64,000 nt of DNA, from NCBI GenBank assembly GCA_965207535.1, contig CBDBMR010000006.1, positions 62,001 to 126,000 of the forward strand, written 5' to 3'. The stretch comes from JAJDXO01 sp965207535 (GTDB lineage Bacteria > Pseudomonadota > Alphaproteobacteria > Rhodospirillales > UBA2165). The position numbers and the translations under genes are program-made. The notes beneath the pieces were generated by a model that was not told where the DNA came from, searched no databases, and saw only the letters and a list, made by a program, of their open reading frames with translations. Below are positions 25,915 through 34,521 of this stretch, piece by piece (within the stretch, counting starts at the first letter, position 1; every line of letters begins with the position of its first letter).

Positions 25915-26933
25915 CGTTTTATGCGTTGGCTCCGAACAACCTTCCCTATCCTCAGCTTGCGGAAACCATGGACGTCGCCTCAACCCAGTATCAGATGTTT
26001 CCGGAAATCGAGCCCTTCAGCTCCGGCATGCTCGACCTCGACGGACATCATAAGATGTACTGGGAGGTATCGGGCAACCCCGAAGGACGGCCGATCCTGT
26101 TTTTGCACGGCGGGCCCGGCGCGGGCGCGTCTGCTTCACACCGCCGGTTTTTCGACCCCGAGCACTATCGGATCATCGTTTACGATCAGCGCGGCGCCGG
26201 GCGCTCAAAACCGTTTGCCGATGTCACCGACAACACGACACGGCACCTGATCGCCGACGTGGAGCGGCTGCGCGAGCACCTGGGGATCGACAGCTGGCTG
26301 CTGTTCGGAGGCTCCTGGGGCAGTTCCCTGGCGCTCGCCTATGCCATTGCCTACCCGGACCGGGCCCAAGGCATGATCCTCCGGGGCCTGTTCCTGTGCA
26401 CCGCAGGTGAAGTGGATTGGTTTCTCGGCGGTATCGCGCGGGTGTTTCCCGAGCCATGGCGGGAGTTCCTGGAGTTTCTGCCGGACGACGAGCGCCGGGA
26501 TCCGCTGAACAGTTATCACGCGCGCCTGATGAACGAGGATCCGACAGTCCACGGCCCGGCGGCCCGGACGTGGGCGCGGTTCGAGGGCGCGTGTTCGACA
26601 TTGCTGCCGAATCACCGCGGCGTTTCCGGATTGGAATCCGGCCGCGCGGCGCTGGCCCTGGCGCGCATCGAGGCGCATTATTTCGTCAACGATCTGTTCC
26701 TTCCCGATACGTATTTTTTCGATCATCTCGACACGATCCGGCATATTCCGGCCGTCATCGTACAGGGCCGCTACGACATGGTCTGCCCGATGATCACCGC
26801 AGACGCCTTCACCGCCGCCTGGCCGGAGGCGGATTACATGATTGTTCCGGATGCCGGCCATTCGGCCATGGAGCCGTCCATCCGCTCGGCGCTCGTCGGC
26901 TGTACCGAGCGGTTCAAGACCCGAGGGGTCTAG
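25893..26933 (+). CDS. pip: Proline iminopeptidase
   Basis: Alpha/beta hydrolase of peptidase family S33 releasing N-terminal proline from peptides. Visible motifs: PEIEPFSSGMLDLDGHHKMYWEVSG (read here in parts) at the start of the homologous region, oxyanion loop HGGPGAGAS, the nucleophile elbow GGSWGS, YDQRGAGRS, and catalytic Asp/His regions QGRYDMVCP and DAGHSAME. Homology begins about 34 residues in (Met at 25995), so the start could be 25893, 25899 or 25968; GGGAG upstream favours the first group. Its TAG stop begins repeat copy B, and tRNA-Arg follows. Confidence 0.9.
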   Translation: MSMMQRPSFYALAPNNLPYPQLAETMDVASTQYQMFPEIEPFSSGMLDLDGHHKMYWEVSGNPEGRPILFLHGGPGAGASASHRRFFDPEHYRIIVYDQRGAGRSKPFADVTDNTTRHLIADVERLREHLGIDSWLLFGGSWGSSLALAYAIAYPDRAQGMILRGLFLCTAGEVDWFLGGIARVFPEPWREFLEFLPDDERRDPLNSYHARLMNEDPTVHGPAARTWARFEGACSTLLPNHRGVSGLESGRAALALARIEAHYFVNDLFLPDTYFFDHLDTIRHIPAVIVQGRYDMVCPMITADAFTAAWPEADYMIVPDAGHSAMEPSIRSALVGCTERFKTRGV

Positions 26934-26970
26934 CCCGCATTTCTTACCGGGGTCATGGTCTGCGCGGCGC
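26931..26970. repeat. TAGCCCGCATTTC repeat, copy B (half element)
   Basis: Starts TAGCCCGCATTTCTTACC and continues through GGTCATGGTCTGCGCGGCGC. The segment is nearly the exact reverse complement of about 40 bp in copy C (41107-41145). It supplies the pip stop codon. The opposite arm is missing, so this is a half copy lying directly upstream of the tRNA. Confidence 0.7.
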
Positions 26971-26993
26971 TCTATGCTATAACCCCGGCTATC

Positions 26994-27070
26994 GGCCCCG
27001 TAGCTCAGCTGGATAGAGCACCAGATTCCTAATCTGGGGGTCACAGGTTCGAATCCTGTCGGGGTCGCCA
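26994..27070 (+). tRNA. tRNA-Arg (anticodon CCT)
   Basis: 77-nt cloverleaf with the CCA encoded (27068-27070). Acceptor GGCCCCG pairs with CGGGGTC including one G-U pair, the D arm is GCTC/GAGC, and the anticodon stem CCAGA/TCTGG encloses TTCCTAA, giving anticodon CCT for AGG codons. The T arm is ACAGG-TTCGAAT-CCTGT and the discriminator is G. It lies between pip and the GFA gene with no other tRNA nearby. Confidence 0.97.
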
Positions 27071-27096
27071 GCATTGCGTTCGCCAAGGGGAAGACG

Positions 27097-27489
27097 ATGC
27101 CGGTAAAAATCGAGGGCGGATGCGCCTGTGGCGCCGTACGCTACCGGTCGCCCGAAGCGCCCAGGTTCTCCTTTCATTGCCATTGCCGTCAATGCCAGCA
27201 AGCCACCGGCACCGGCCATTCGAGCCTGCTGATGGTGCCGGCCGCTACGCTGGAGGTCGAGGGAGAGCTCAAGTTCTTCGAGACGACCGCCGACAGCGGC
27301 AATGCGGTAAGCCACGGTTTCTGTCCCGATTGCGGCTCCCCCCTGATCAGTTTCAGCGCCGGCTATCCGGACAATCGCTACGTCATGGCCGGCAGCTTGG
27401 ATGATCCAAGCGGCTTTGCGCCGCGGAAAGCGATATTCGTGGAGTCGGCTCACGCCTGGGACCATATGGACCCCAAACTGGCCGGCTAG
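27097..27489 (+). CDS. GFA-family (CENP-V/GFA domain) zinc protein
   Basis: 130-residue protein of the glutathione-dependent formaldehyde-activating enzyme family. Zinc-binding cysteines appear as GGCACGAVRY, HCHCRQCQQATG and FCPDCGSPL. These proteins are annotated as glutathione/formaldehyde adduct enzymes, but most members have no proven activity. It starts 26 nt after the tRNA CCA end and is convergent with the next gene. Cytoplasmic. Confidence 0.88.
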   Translation: MPVKIEGGCACGAVRYRSPEAPRFSFHCHCRQCQQATGTGHSSLLMVPAATLEVEGELKFFETTADSGNAVSHGFCPDCGSPLISFSAGYPDNRYVMAGSLDDPSGFAPRKAIFVESAHAWDHMDPKLAG

Positions 27490-27516
27490 TCTCCGCGGCG
27501 GCCCCCTAATGGCCCC

Positions 27517-28470
27517 CTAGTGACCCCAAGTATTGTCGTAGTCCCGTTTGGCTTCCTCGGTCAGGAATTCATCCTCGATTTCCCGAACGCGATCGCTGCC
27601 GGTGAATGATTTTTGATTGGCCCGGCCCCATTTGGATTGCCGTGCGCGCTCGTGGAATTCGTTCAGTGCGGCCGGGCCCCGTTCGAACATGTCGTTCATC
27701 ACCTCCCAGGCGGCCTGCAAGCCGACGGTTGCGAAATAGACCGGGTAAAGGGCGATCCGGACACCCAGCTGGTCGTACTCTTCGAGGCTTGGCGCGGGCT
27801 CCTCGCGGCCGCCCCAGATCACCTGGACCGGGGCCGGTATCTCACGGCAGGCACGCTCCAAATCCTTGCGCGTCTCCACCGAATTCAGCCAGACGTAATC
27901 GGCGCGGCCTTCTTCCACATAAGCGATGCAGCGTTCCAACGCCTGCTCGAAATCTCCGCCTTCGGCGCCCAGGGTGTCGTTTCGGGCGCAGATCAGGAAA
28001 TCCGGCGCCACCTCGTCACGGGCGGCCGCCGCGGCCCTCATCTTGCCGACGTGTTCGTCCATGGAAATCACCCGCCGCCCCGCGAGGGTTGCCGATTTCT
28101 TGGGGGCTTCCTGGTCCTCGATATTCATTGCCGCCAGTCCGGCTCCGGCTATCTCCCGTACGGCAAAGTGGACGTTGACCGCATTGCCGAATCCCGTATC
28201 CGCATCAAGCTGGAGTGGAATGGATGTTCTCGAGGCGCAATGCCGTCCGTGGTCCACAATATCCCGAAGCCCCAGAATTCCATTGTCCGGCACGCCCAAT
28301 AGGAACGCCGCCATCTGCGATCCGGCGAGGAAGAAGGCCTCGTAACCGATTTTCTCGGCCATTCTGGCGTAAAGGGGACTGAAGCCGCCCGGCATGACCG
28401 TTACGCGGTCGCGATCCAGGATTTCTCTCAGCGATTGACGTTTCTGGTGGGTGTCTGGCCTCTCGCTCAC
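27517..28470 (-). CDS. Isocitrate lyase/PEP mutase family protein lacking the catalytic Cys
   Basis: 317-residue TIM-barrel enzyme related to PrpB. The metal-binding motif DADTGFGN and acidic NIEDQ are conserved, but the loop that reads K-R-C-G-H in PrpB reads P-K-K-S-A-T-L-A-G here, with no Cys. It is therefore not a classical lyase of this family; phosphonopyruvate hydrolase, PEP mutase or oxaloacetate-type C-C/P-C hydrolases are closer possibilities. Divergent from the GST gene. Substrate unknown. Confidence 0.82.
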   Translation of the reverse strand: MSERPDTHQKRQSLREILDRDRVTVMPGGFSPLYARMAEKIGYEAFFLAGSQMAAFLLGVPDNGILGLRDIVDHGRHCASRTSIPLQLDADTGFGNAVNVHFAVREIAGAGLAAMNIEDQEAPKKSATLAGRRVISMDEHVGKMRAAAAARDEVAPDFLICARNDTLGAEGGDFEQALERCIAYVEEGRADYVWLNSVETRKDLERACREIPAPVQVIWGGREEPAPSLEEYDQLGVRIALYPVYFATVGLQAAWEVMNDMFERGPAALNEFHERARQSKWGRANQKSFTGSDRVREIEDEFLTEEAKRDYDNTWGH

Positions 28471-28557
28471 CGTATGTCTCCGATAATTCGTTTTCGCCCG
28501 TCACCGCGCCGGTCTATGGTTTGGACCAAGATCAGCGATCCAAGGAAGGGGGGATCA

Positions 28558-29292
28558 ATGCTAAAGCTATATCACTTTTGGAGCTCGACCTGCTCCAAGA
28601 AGGTTCGTATAGCGCTGGCCGAAAAAGGCCTGGACTGGGAAAGCCATCACATCGACCTCGGTCCAAAGCAGGAAAATACCGAGCCGTGGTACGTGAAGCT
28701 GAACCCCAACGGGGTCGTTCCGACCCTCGATCATGACGGCCGGATCATCATCGAATCCAACGTGATCATCGAGTACCTGGACGATGTCTTTCCCGACGTC
28801 CGTTTGCGGCCCGAGGACGCCTATGAGCGGGCGCAAATGCGCATTTGGCTGGATCGGACCGAACATGTGGTCCACAGGAACGTCAATATGATCTCGTTCA
28901 ACAGGCGGTTCCTGCCGCGCCTCGCCGAGAAATCGGATGCGGAAAAGGAGGTGGTGATCAATCGGATGCCGAACCTGGAAAAGCGCCGGGAAATGCTGCG
29001 GCGGCTGAGGGCCGGCGTGTCGGTGGACGACGAGGCGCGCGCCGAGGCCGCGATCGCCGGGGTGATGGACACGATGGAGAGGCAGCTCGGGCAGACGCCG
29101 TGGCTGGCCGGAGAAGAGTTTTCCCTCGCCGATATCTGCATCACGCCGTTCATCGAACGGTTCGGGGCCAACGAACTGACCGCCCTGATCGATTGGCAGT
29201 CGCGGCCGGCGGTCGGAGACTGGTGGCGGCGCATCCTGTCCCGGCCGTCGTATGACGAAGGGATGAATTTCCCGAACCCGGCGGCGGCCTGA
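28558..29292 (+). CDS. Glutathione S-transferase family protein
   Basis: 244 residues. The N-terminal thioredoxin-like domain has the catalytic-region WSSTCSKKVRIAL, the cis-Pro motif GVVPTL and the glutathione-binding IIESNVIIEYLDD; the C-terminal helical domain contains the FSLADICITPFIER signature. ATG 28558 follows a strong purine-rich site (AAGGAAGGGGGG). A long insertion in the helical part is unusual. Likely detoxification or a catabolic GST; substrate unknown. Confidence 0.88.
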   Translation: MLKLYHFWSSTCSKKVRIALAEKGLDWESHHIDLGPKQENTEPWYVKLNPNGVVPTLDHDGRIIIESNVIIEYLDDVFPDVRLRPEDAYERAQMRIWLDRTEHVVHRNVNMISFNRRFLPRLAEKSDAEKEVVINRMPNLEKRREMLRRLRAGVSVDDEARAEAAIAGVMDTMERQLGQTPWLAGEEFSLADICITPFIERFGANELTALIDWQSRPAVGDWWRRILSRPSYDEGMNFPNPAAA

Positions 29293-29327
29293 GCCAGAGT
29301 CTAAGCCAGAGCCTGGGCCAAGCCCCG

Positions 29328-30035
29328 CTAGCGAGGCTCCACGCCAAACCTGTATCCGCTGCCGACGACGGTCAGGATGATCGCCGGGCGGCGGGCATCG
29401 GCTTCGATCTTCTTGCGCAGGCGGCTGATCAAGACGTCGATGACCCGCTCCGAGGGGCCCTCCTCGTCCTGGCTGATGGCGTCCAGAAGAAAGGCCCGCG
29501 AAAGCACCCGGTTGGGCGCATTGACCAATGCCGACAGCAGGTTGAACTCGGCATTGGTCAGCGGAATGACCTCGCCGCCCTTGCGGCTCAACGTGTGTCC
29601 GGCAATGTCCAATATGAAATCCTCGAACGCCACAGATTGCCGGCGCTGGGTATCGACCGCCGTCCCCTCTCCATCGGAGCGCCCCAACAGGTTCCGAATC
29701 CGCAGGACCAACTCCTTCGGATCGACGGGTTTGTTGAGGTAATCATCGGCCCCGACCTCCAGAGCGGTAATCCGGTCATCCCGGCCCTTGCGCGCCGTCA
29801 GGATGATGATCGGCGTCCTGGACCGCGCCCGAACCTGCCGGGCGAGGGTCAAACCGTCCTCGTCGGGGAGAGTCAGGTCGAGGAGGACCAAGTCAAAGGG
29901 CTTGCCATTGAGCAGGCCCAACGTTTCCGTCCCGGTGGCCGCAACGCTGACCCGAAACCCCTCTTTCTCCATGTAGGCTGCCAAGAGGGATTGGACGAAT
30001 TCGTCATCCTCGACAATAAGCAGGTGAGGTTTCAT
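29328..30035 (-). CDS. OmpR/PhoB-family response regulator
   Basis: Two-component regulator of about 235 residues. The receiver domain has acidic VEDDE near the start, the phosphoacceptor Asp in VLLDLTLPD, a Thr in ILTAR and Lys in NKPVDP; the C-terminal winged helix ends in VIDVLISRLRKKIEADARRP and VVGSGYRFG. The start could be ATG 30035 or TTG 30041; the TTG has the better ribosome-site spacing. No histidine kinase is present in the window; the nearest signalling genes, divergent, are broken. Target unknown. Confidence 0.9.
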   Translation of the reverse strand: MKPHLLIVEDDEFVQSLLAAYMEKEGFRVSVAATGTETLGLLNGKPFDLVLLDLTLPDEDGLTLARQVRARSRTPIIILTARKGRDDRITALEVGADDYLNKPVDPKELVLRIRNLLGRSDGEGTAVDTQRRQSVAFEDFILDIAGHTLSRKGGEVIPLTNAEFNLLSALVNAPNRVLSRAFLLDAISQDEEGPSERVIDVLISRLRKKIEADARRPAIILTVVGSGYRFGVEPR

Positions 30036-30312
30036 CTCCAAAAAGATCTCTTGTTTTCAATCAATTATGATTTACTTCCATGCAATCCGCCGCTTTCTCT
30101 TCACATCAATTAACATATTTAACACACTTTAACATGGGCATTATGGCGCCTTTATCAAAGATCAACATTTGCGAACCAGATGTTTCTCATCACCGGACGG
30201 CAAATCGCTCAACGCGGGGAACAGCAATGAAGAAGTCTCGGCCCCCCATGGCCTTGGCAGCCGGTGCGGCGGCCGGGCGCCAAACCGTTGAAGCAAGCGG
30301 AGGGTAGGGAAC

Positions 30313-31028
30313 GTGGCGGACAGCGAACTGAACCGTATCCTGCACGTGGACGATGAAAATGATATCCGGCAGGTCGCACGGCTGGCGCTAGAGACGGTCG
30401 GCGGCTTTACGGTCGAAGGATTCGCGTCGGGGCGGGAAGCGCTCGAAAAGGGCCCGCAATTCGAGCCTCAGTTGATCCTCCTGGACGTGATGATGCCTGA
30501 CTGGATGGTCCGGCGACATTCGAGGCGATGAAGGAGATCGACGGGCTGAGGGATATCCCGGTGGTGTTCGTGACGGCCAAGGCGATGCCGTCGGAGTTGC
30601 AGCGATTCCTCGATATGGGCGCCGCCGGTGTCATCGCCAAACCGTTCGATCCCATGGCCATTTCCGGCCAGCTTCGTGAAATCTGGCGGCAGGCCATGAG
30701 CGATTCGGAAGCAGAATTCGCCGAGAAATTCGAGGCGCTCCGCAAGGCCTATGCAGGGCGGCTGGATGCGCGTTTGAAGGAAATGGAAGGCCATCGCGAC
30801 GCGCTTGCCTCGCCTTCAGGAAGCGACGGTGAGACGGTGGAGCACATCTTGCAGGCCGCCCATAAGCTCGCGGGGAATGCCGCGACGTTCGGGTTTGCCG
30901 AACTGGGCGAAGCAGCGGCCGAGTTGGAGAAGGTGTGCGAGGGGGCCGGCAAGGACGGCCCGCTGCAACACGCGATCCGCCAGGAGATCGTCGATCGCCT
31001 TGGCGCCCTGCGGGGGTTGATCGATTAG
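30313..31028 (+). pseudogene. Response regulator receiver-Hpt gene interrupted by a frameshift
   Basis: Two adjacent open frames encode one receiver-Hpt protein. The first (30313-30531, GTG start after GGAGGGTAGGG) ends in LILLDVMMPD then goes out of frame; the second carries DG...IPVVFVTAKA, the KPFDP lysine and an Hpt domain with the phosphohistidine motif AAHKLAGNAATFGF. Inserting one A between 30501 and 30502 restores MPDMDGPATFEAMKEIDG and a continuous protein of about 238 residues. The break falls directly after the phosphoacceptor Asp. It is a recent pseudogene or a sequencing error; programmed shifting is unlikely, as no slippery run is present. Confidence 0.8.
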
Positions 31029-31046
31029 TGGTGCCCGGCAACTGAG

Positions 31047-31215
31047 TTGAGTGAACGCAAAACAAAGACGCCCTGCCGGAGAAGCAAAACGTACCGATCG
31101 CGGATGATGGTGAGGACATCGCCGGGATCGTCGGTGCGTCCCGGAAAGCGCAGGTCATCGGACCTCTTACGAGGTCATCGGGGTCACGGCCAATGCCAAA
31201 AAAGAACCGGAATTT
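31047..31215 (+). pseudogene. Decayed response-regulator receiver remnant
   Basis: Three short pieces in different frames read like one lost gene: MSERKTKTP from TTG 31047, then LPEKQNVPIADDGEDIAGIV from 31073 (the D-D acidic start of a receiver domain), then SYEVIGVTANAKKEPEF from 31165. At least two indels separate them and nothing recognisable follows. The first shift is repaired by one extra C at about 31072. The domain call rests on the acidic motif only. Together with the preceding gene it suggests a decaying signalling locus; 31216-31434 holds no gene. Confidence 0.5.
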
Positions 31216-31434
31216 CGGTATCCGAAACTCCGGTGGAAAGTTCATTGGGGGGGAATTCGTATTAGCTGAAATGCTTCAAATGAATTCGTTTCCATGGTCA
31301 GGCCGGGAAATTCAGCCTGAAGGAAGGCGATCGCCGACCTCCTATGCAAAGCAGTATAGCAGGCCGCTATCGGGAGCGGGTGAATGCGGTATTGACGGCG
31401 TATAAACGGATGTTAACGGGAATGTCGGCGTGGA

Positions 31435-31686
31435 TTAGTCGTTCTTCTTGTCGGCATCGGCCGCGGTGAATTGCGCCAGAAAGGCTTTCTGCATCTGCTC
31501 GAATGCATCCAGCCCGCCGGGCAGCCAATTCCTTGCGATGGCTTCGGGGTCCGCGGAGCCCAGATAATCCATCATCCGCTCCTCGACCTGCTTCATGATC
31601 GCGGCGTTCATCTGTTCGACCGGCGGAAGCCCAAAAAAAGCGCGTGCCTCCTCGGGCGTGCAATCGATGTCGATAGAGAACTTCAT
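31435..31686 (-). CDS. DUF6489-type small protein
   Basis: 83 residues starting with MKFSIDIDCTPEEARAFFGL, followed by amphipathic helices with QMNAAIMKQVEERM and a C-terminal FEQMQKAFLAQF. I recognise it as the DUF6489 family of alphaproteobacteria, without known function. It lies 22 nt downstream of phaC on the same strand, so it probably belongs to the PHB operon. The FEQMQKAF segment is phasin-like, which makes a granule-associated role conceivable, but that is speculation. Confidence 0.75.
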   Translation of the reverse strand: MKFSIDIDCTPEEARAFFGLPPVEQMNAAIMKQVEERMMDYLGSADPEAIARNWLPGGLDAFEQMQKAFLAQFTAADADKKND

Positions 31687-31708
31687 CTTGAATGGCCCCC
31701 CATGCCTT

Positions 31709-33559
31709 CTAGGACTTGACCTTGACGTAGCTGCCGGGCGCGGGCTCGATGACCTTCAGTTTGCCCCCACCGGGCTTGCGGGCGGCAACCTTGCCGCCGG
31801 ATTTCCCGGAAAGCCACTTGTCCCAGTCGGGCCACCAGGAACCCGGCGTTTCGGCCGCCTCGCCGTACCATTCGTCGAACGTGCCGTACGATTTGCGTTT
31901 TGTGTTGGTCCAGTACTGATACTTCTTCTTTTCCGGCGGATTGATGACGCCGGCAATGTGCCCGGAGCCGGCCAGCACGAAACGAACAGGTCCGCCGTAG
32001 ATGCCGGCCGCCTTGAACACCGACACCGCCGGGGCGATATGGTCGTCCTTGGATGCCTGCAGGTAGATCGGGATCTTGATGGCGGAAAGATCGACGGGTT
32101 CTCCCAAAACCTTGAACCGGTTTTTCGCCGACAGCTTGTTTTCCTGGTACATGTCGCGCAGGTAGTCCATCAGCAAGGCCGCCGGAAAGCGGGTCGAATC
32201 GGCGTTCCAGAACAACAGATCGAATGCCGGCGGCGCCTTGCCCAGCAGGTAATTGTTGACCACGAAGTACCAGATGAGGTCGTTGGCGCGCAGCATGTTG
32301 AAGGTCGACGCCATGGATGCGCCTTCCAGGTAACCCTTGTCGGCCACCTGCTTCTCCAAGGCATCCACCTGTGTCTTATCGGTGAACAGCTTGAGTTCAC
32401 CCGCCTCTTCGAAATCGACCTGGGCGGCAAAAAACGTGGCGGCGGTAATGCGGTCGTCCCCATGCGCCGCCATGTAGGCCAGCGTGGCGGCGAGCAGGGT
32501 CCCGCCGATGCAGTAGCCTATCGCGGTCACCTGACGTTCGCCGGTGGCCTGTTCCACCGCGTCCAGGGCGGCAAAAATCCCGTCACGGATATAGTCGTCG
32601 AAGCTCTTGTCGGCCATGGTTTCGTTGGGATTGACCCATGACATGACAAAGACCGAGTACCCCTGGTCCGTTGCCCAGCGAATGAAGGAATTATCGGGCC
32701 GGAGGTCGAGGATGTAGAACTTGTTGATCCACGGCGGCACGATGAGAAGCGGCTCGGCGTATACTTTTTCGGTGGTCGGGTTGTACTGAACCAGTTGGAA
32801 GAACTCGTTCTGGAAGACCACGCCGCCTTCCGAGGCCGCAACGTTCTTGCCGACTTCGAATGCATCCATGTCTGCCTGTTTGATGCTGAGCGTGCCGTCG
32901 CTGTTGCTGAAGTCCTCGATCAGGTTCTTGAAGCCGTTGACGAGGTTCTCGCCGTTGCTCTCAGCGGTTTCCCTGACGACGACCGGGTTGGTGAGGGCGA
33001 AGTTGCTGGGGCTTAGCGCATCGATGATTTGACGGCTGTAGAACTCCATCTTCGCCATGTCTTCCGGATCCAGGCCGTCCACCTCGCCCACCAGCCGCTT
33101 GAGCCAGTTGGCATTCAAGAGGTAGGACTGCTTGAAATAGTCGAAGATGGGATGCTCTTCCCAGGCCGGGTCCTGGAACCGGTTGTCACCCGGTTCCGGG
33201 TCGACGACGGGCTCGGCCTCCGCCTCTTGGCTGAACAGGCGCTGGGTCGTGTTGAGCCAAAGCGACTGATAGCCGCGCCAAAGCTCCATCTGCGCATCCA
33301 TGACCTTGGCCGGGTCCAGCTTGGCGTTGGCCAGCGGATTTGCCGCGGGCACCGTATCCCGATCGGTCTTGTCGCTGCCGGCCGTGCCGCTCTTTTCCGA
33401 TTTTGCGGCGCCGCCCGCCGAATCCGGAGACCATGCCTCCATCCAGGCGTTCATCGCCCGGCCATATCCCGCCGCCAGCTGCGTCATGCTTTCGGTCAGG
33501 TCGGGCAGGCCGGGCGGGTCTGTCTCGCCCTTCTTGTTTTTGTTGGTTTTGGTGCTCAT
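31709..33559 (-). CDS. phaC: Class I poly(3-hydroxyalkanoate) synthase
   Basis: Polymerises (R)-3-hydroxybutyryl-CoA into PHB at granule surfaces. 616 residues with the lipase-like box G-Y-C-I-G-G carrying the catalytic Cys at about 350, the downstream Asp region YLQASKDDHIAP and His in GSGHIAGVINPP. The N-terminal 120 residues are low-complexity and poorly conserved, as usual in class I enzymes. phaB is immediately upstream (33-nt gap) and the DUF6489 gene downstream, so phaB-phaC-DUF6489 is probably one transcript. Confidence 0.95.
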   Translation of the reverse strand: MSTKTNKNKKGETDPPGLPDLTESMTQLAAGYGRAMNAWMEAWSPDSAGGAAKSEKSGTAGSDKTDRDTVPAANPLANAKLDPAKVMDAQMELWRGYQSLWLNTTQRLFSQEAEAEPVVDPEPGDNRFQDPAWEEHPIFDYFKQSYLLNANWLKRLVGEVDGLDPEDMAKMEFYSRQIIDALSPSNFALTNPVVVRETAESNGENLVNGFKNLIEDFSNSDGTLSIKQADMDAFEVGKNVAASEGGVVFQNEFFQLVQYNPTTEKVYAEPLLIVPPWINKFYILDLRPDNSFIRWATDQGYSVFVMSWVNPNETMADKSFDDYIRDGIFAALDAVEQATGERQVTAIGYCIGGTLLAATLAYMAAHGDDRITAATFFAAQVDFEEAGELKLFTDKTQVDALEKQVADKGYLEGASMASTFNMLRANDLIWYFVVNNYLLGKAPPAFDLLFWNADSTRFPAALLMDYLRDMYQENKLSAKNRFKVLGEPVDLSAIKIPIYLQASKDDHIAPAVSVFKAAGIYGGPVRFVLAGSGHIAGVINPPEKKKYQYWTNTKRKSYGTFDEWYGEAAETPGSWWPDWDKWLSGKSGGKVAARKPGGGKLKVIEPAPGSYVKVKS

Positions 33560-33592
33560 CGGGAGCCGTTCTCCGGGTCCAGCGTGTCGGGA

Positions 33593-34315
33593 TCAGTACA
33601 TATGCTGTCCGCCGTTGACCGACAAGGTCGAACCGGTGATGAAACCGGCCTCGTCGGCAACGAGGAAAAGGACGGTGCGGGCGATTTCCTCCGCCTTGCC
33701 CAGGCGGCCGACCGGGATTCTGGCAATGATCTTCTCGAGAACCTGCTCCGGCACGGCGGCGACCATGTCCGTATCGATATAGCCGGGGGCGACGGCGTTG
33801 ACGGTGATGCCCTGCGCGGCCCCCTCCTGCGCCAGCGCCTTGGTGAAACCGTGAATACCGGACTTGGCCGCGGCATAGTTCACTTGGCCGTATTGACCGG
33901 CCTGGCCATTGATCGAGCCTATATTGACAATCCGGCCGAACTTGCGCTCGCGCATTCCCTCGATGACCGAGCGGCTCATGTTGAAGCAAGAGCCCAAGTT
34001 GGTATCGATAACCGCCTGCCAGTTCCCGGCATCCATCTTGTGCATGGTGCCGTCCCGGGTAATGCCGGCGTTGTTCACCAGAACCTCCACCGGTCCCAGT
34101 TCTTCGGTAATTTTCGCAACCCCCGCAACGCACTCATCGAAATTCGAAACATCGAACCTGTACGCCGGAATACCGGTCTCGCCGGTAAATTTCTTGGCGC
34201 GTTCGTCGTTGCCGCCATAGTTGGCCGCCACGGTGTATCCGGCGTCCTTGAGGGCAATGCTGATGGCGGCCCCGATGCCGCGGGTGCCGCCCGTTACTAT
34301 CGCTACTCGGCTCAT
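33593..34315 (-). CDS. phaB: Acetoacetyl-CoA reductase
   Basis: NADPH-dependent SDR that makes (R)-3-hydroxybutyryl-CoA for PhaC. 240 residues; the cofactor motif TGGTRGIG is at residue 7-14, NNAG near 84, catalytic Tyr-Lys in NYAAAKSGIHGFTKALA, and the C-terminal SVNGGQHMY ending is typical of PhaB. ATG 34315 is preferred, with GGGAGA about 7 nt upstream, over the in-frame start six codons earlier. First gene of the phaBC transcript. Confidence 0.93.
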   Translation of the reverse strand: MSRVAIVTGGTRGIGAAISIALKDAGYTVAANYGGNDERAKKFTGETGIPAYRFDVSNFDECVAGVAKITEELGPVEVLVNNAGITRDGTMHKMDAGNWQAVIDTNLGSCFNMSRSVIEGMRERKFGRIVNIGSINGQAGQYGQVNYAAAKSGIHGFTKALAQEGAAQGITVNAVAPGYIDTDMVAAVPEQVLEKIIARIPVGRLGKAEEIARTVLFLVADEAGFITGSTLSVNGGQHMY

Positions 34316-34459
34316 ATCCTCTCTCCCCTGCAAAACGCCCGCGGAGTGCCGCCGGTTTCACGCCGGACGCAGGGTCTCCGAGGCGGTGGGTTTACTTTAA
34401 CATTCATAAATCTAATCGAAAAACCATGCCACGCGGTCCGCGCTCGGGCATCGAGCGCA

Positions 34460-34500
34460 TAAAAGAAGAGCGTGATACCGGGCTGGAATCACGCTCTTCT
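34460..34500 (-). terminator. Intrinsic terminator downstream of the phasin gene
   Basis: Perfect 13-bp stem: AGAAGAGCGTGAT (34464-34476) with ATCACGCTCTTCT (34488-34500), 11-nt loop. On the minus strand the stem is followed by TTTTATG. It starts 22 nt after the phasin stop codon. Confidence 0.85.
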
Positions 34501-34521
34501 CGGGAAGCGTACTCGGGTTGC

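Noticed and set aside
30228..30307. Short frame MKKSRPPMALAAG before the receiver-Hpt gene
   Set aside because: 26 codons, no family match; signal-like appearance is probably chance.
30495..30510. Programmed frameshift in the receiver-Hpt gene
   Set aside because: No slippery heptamer or downstream structure; the break falls inside a conserved motif, so a mutation or read error fits better.
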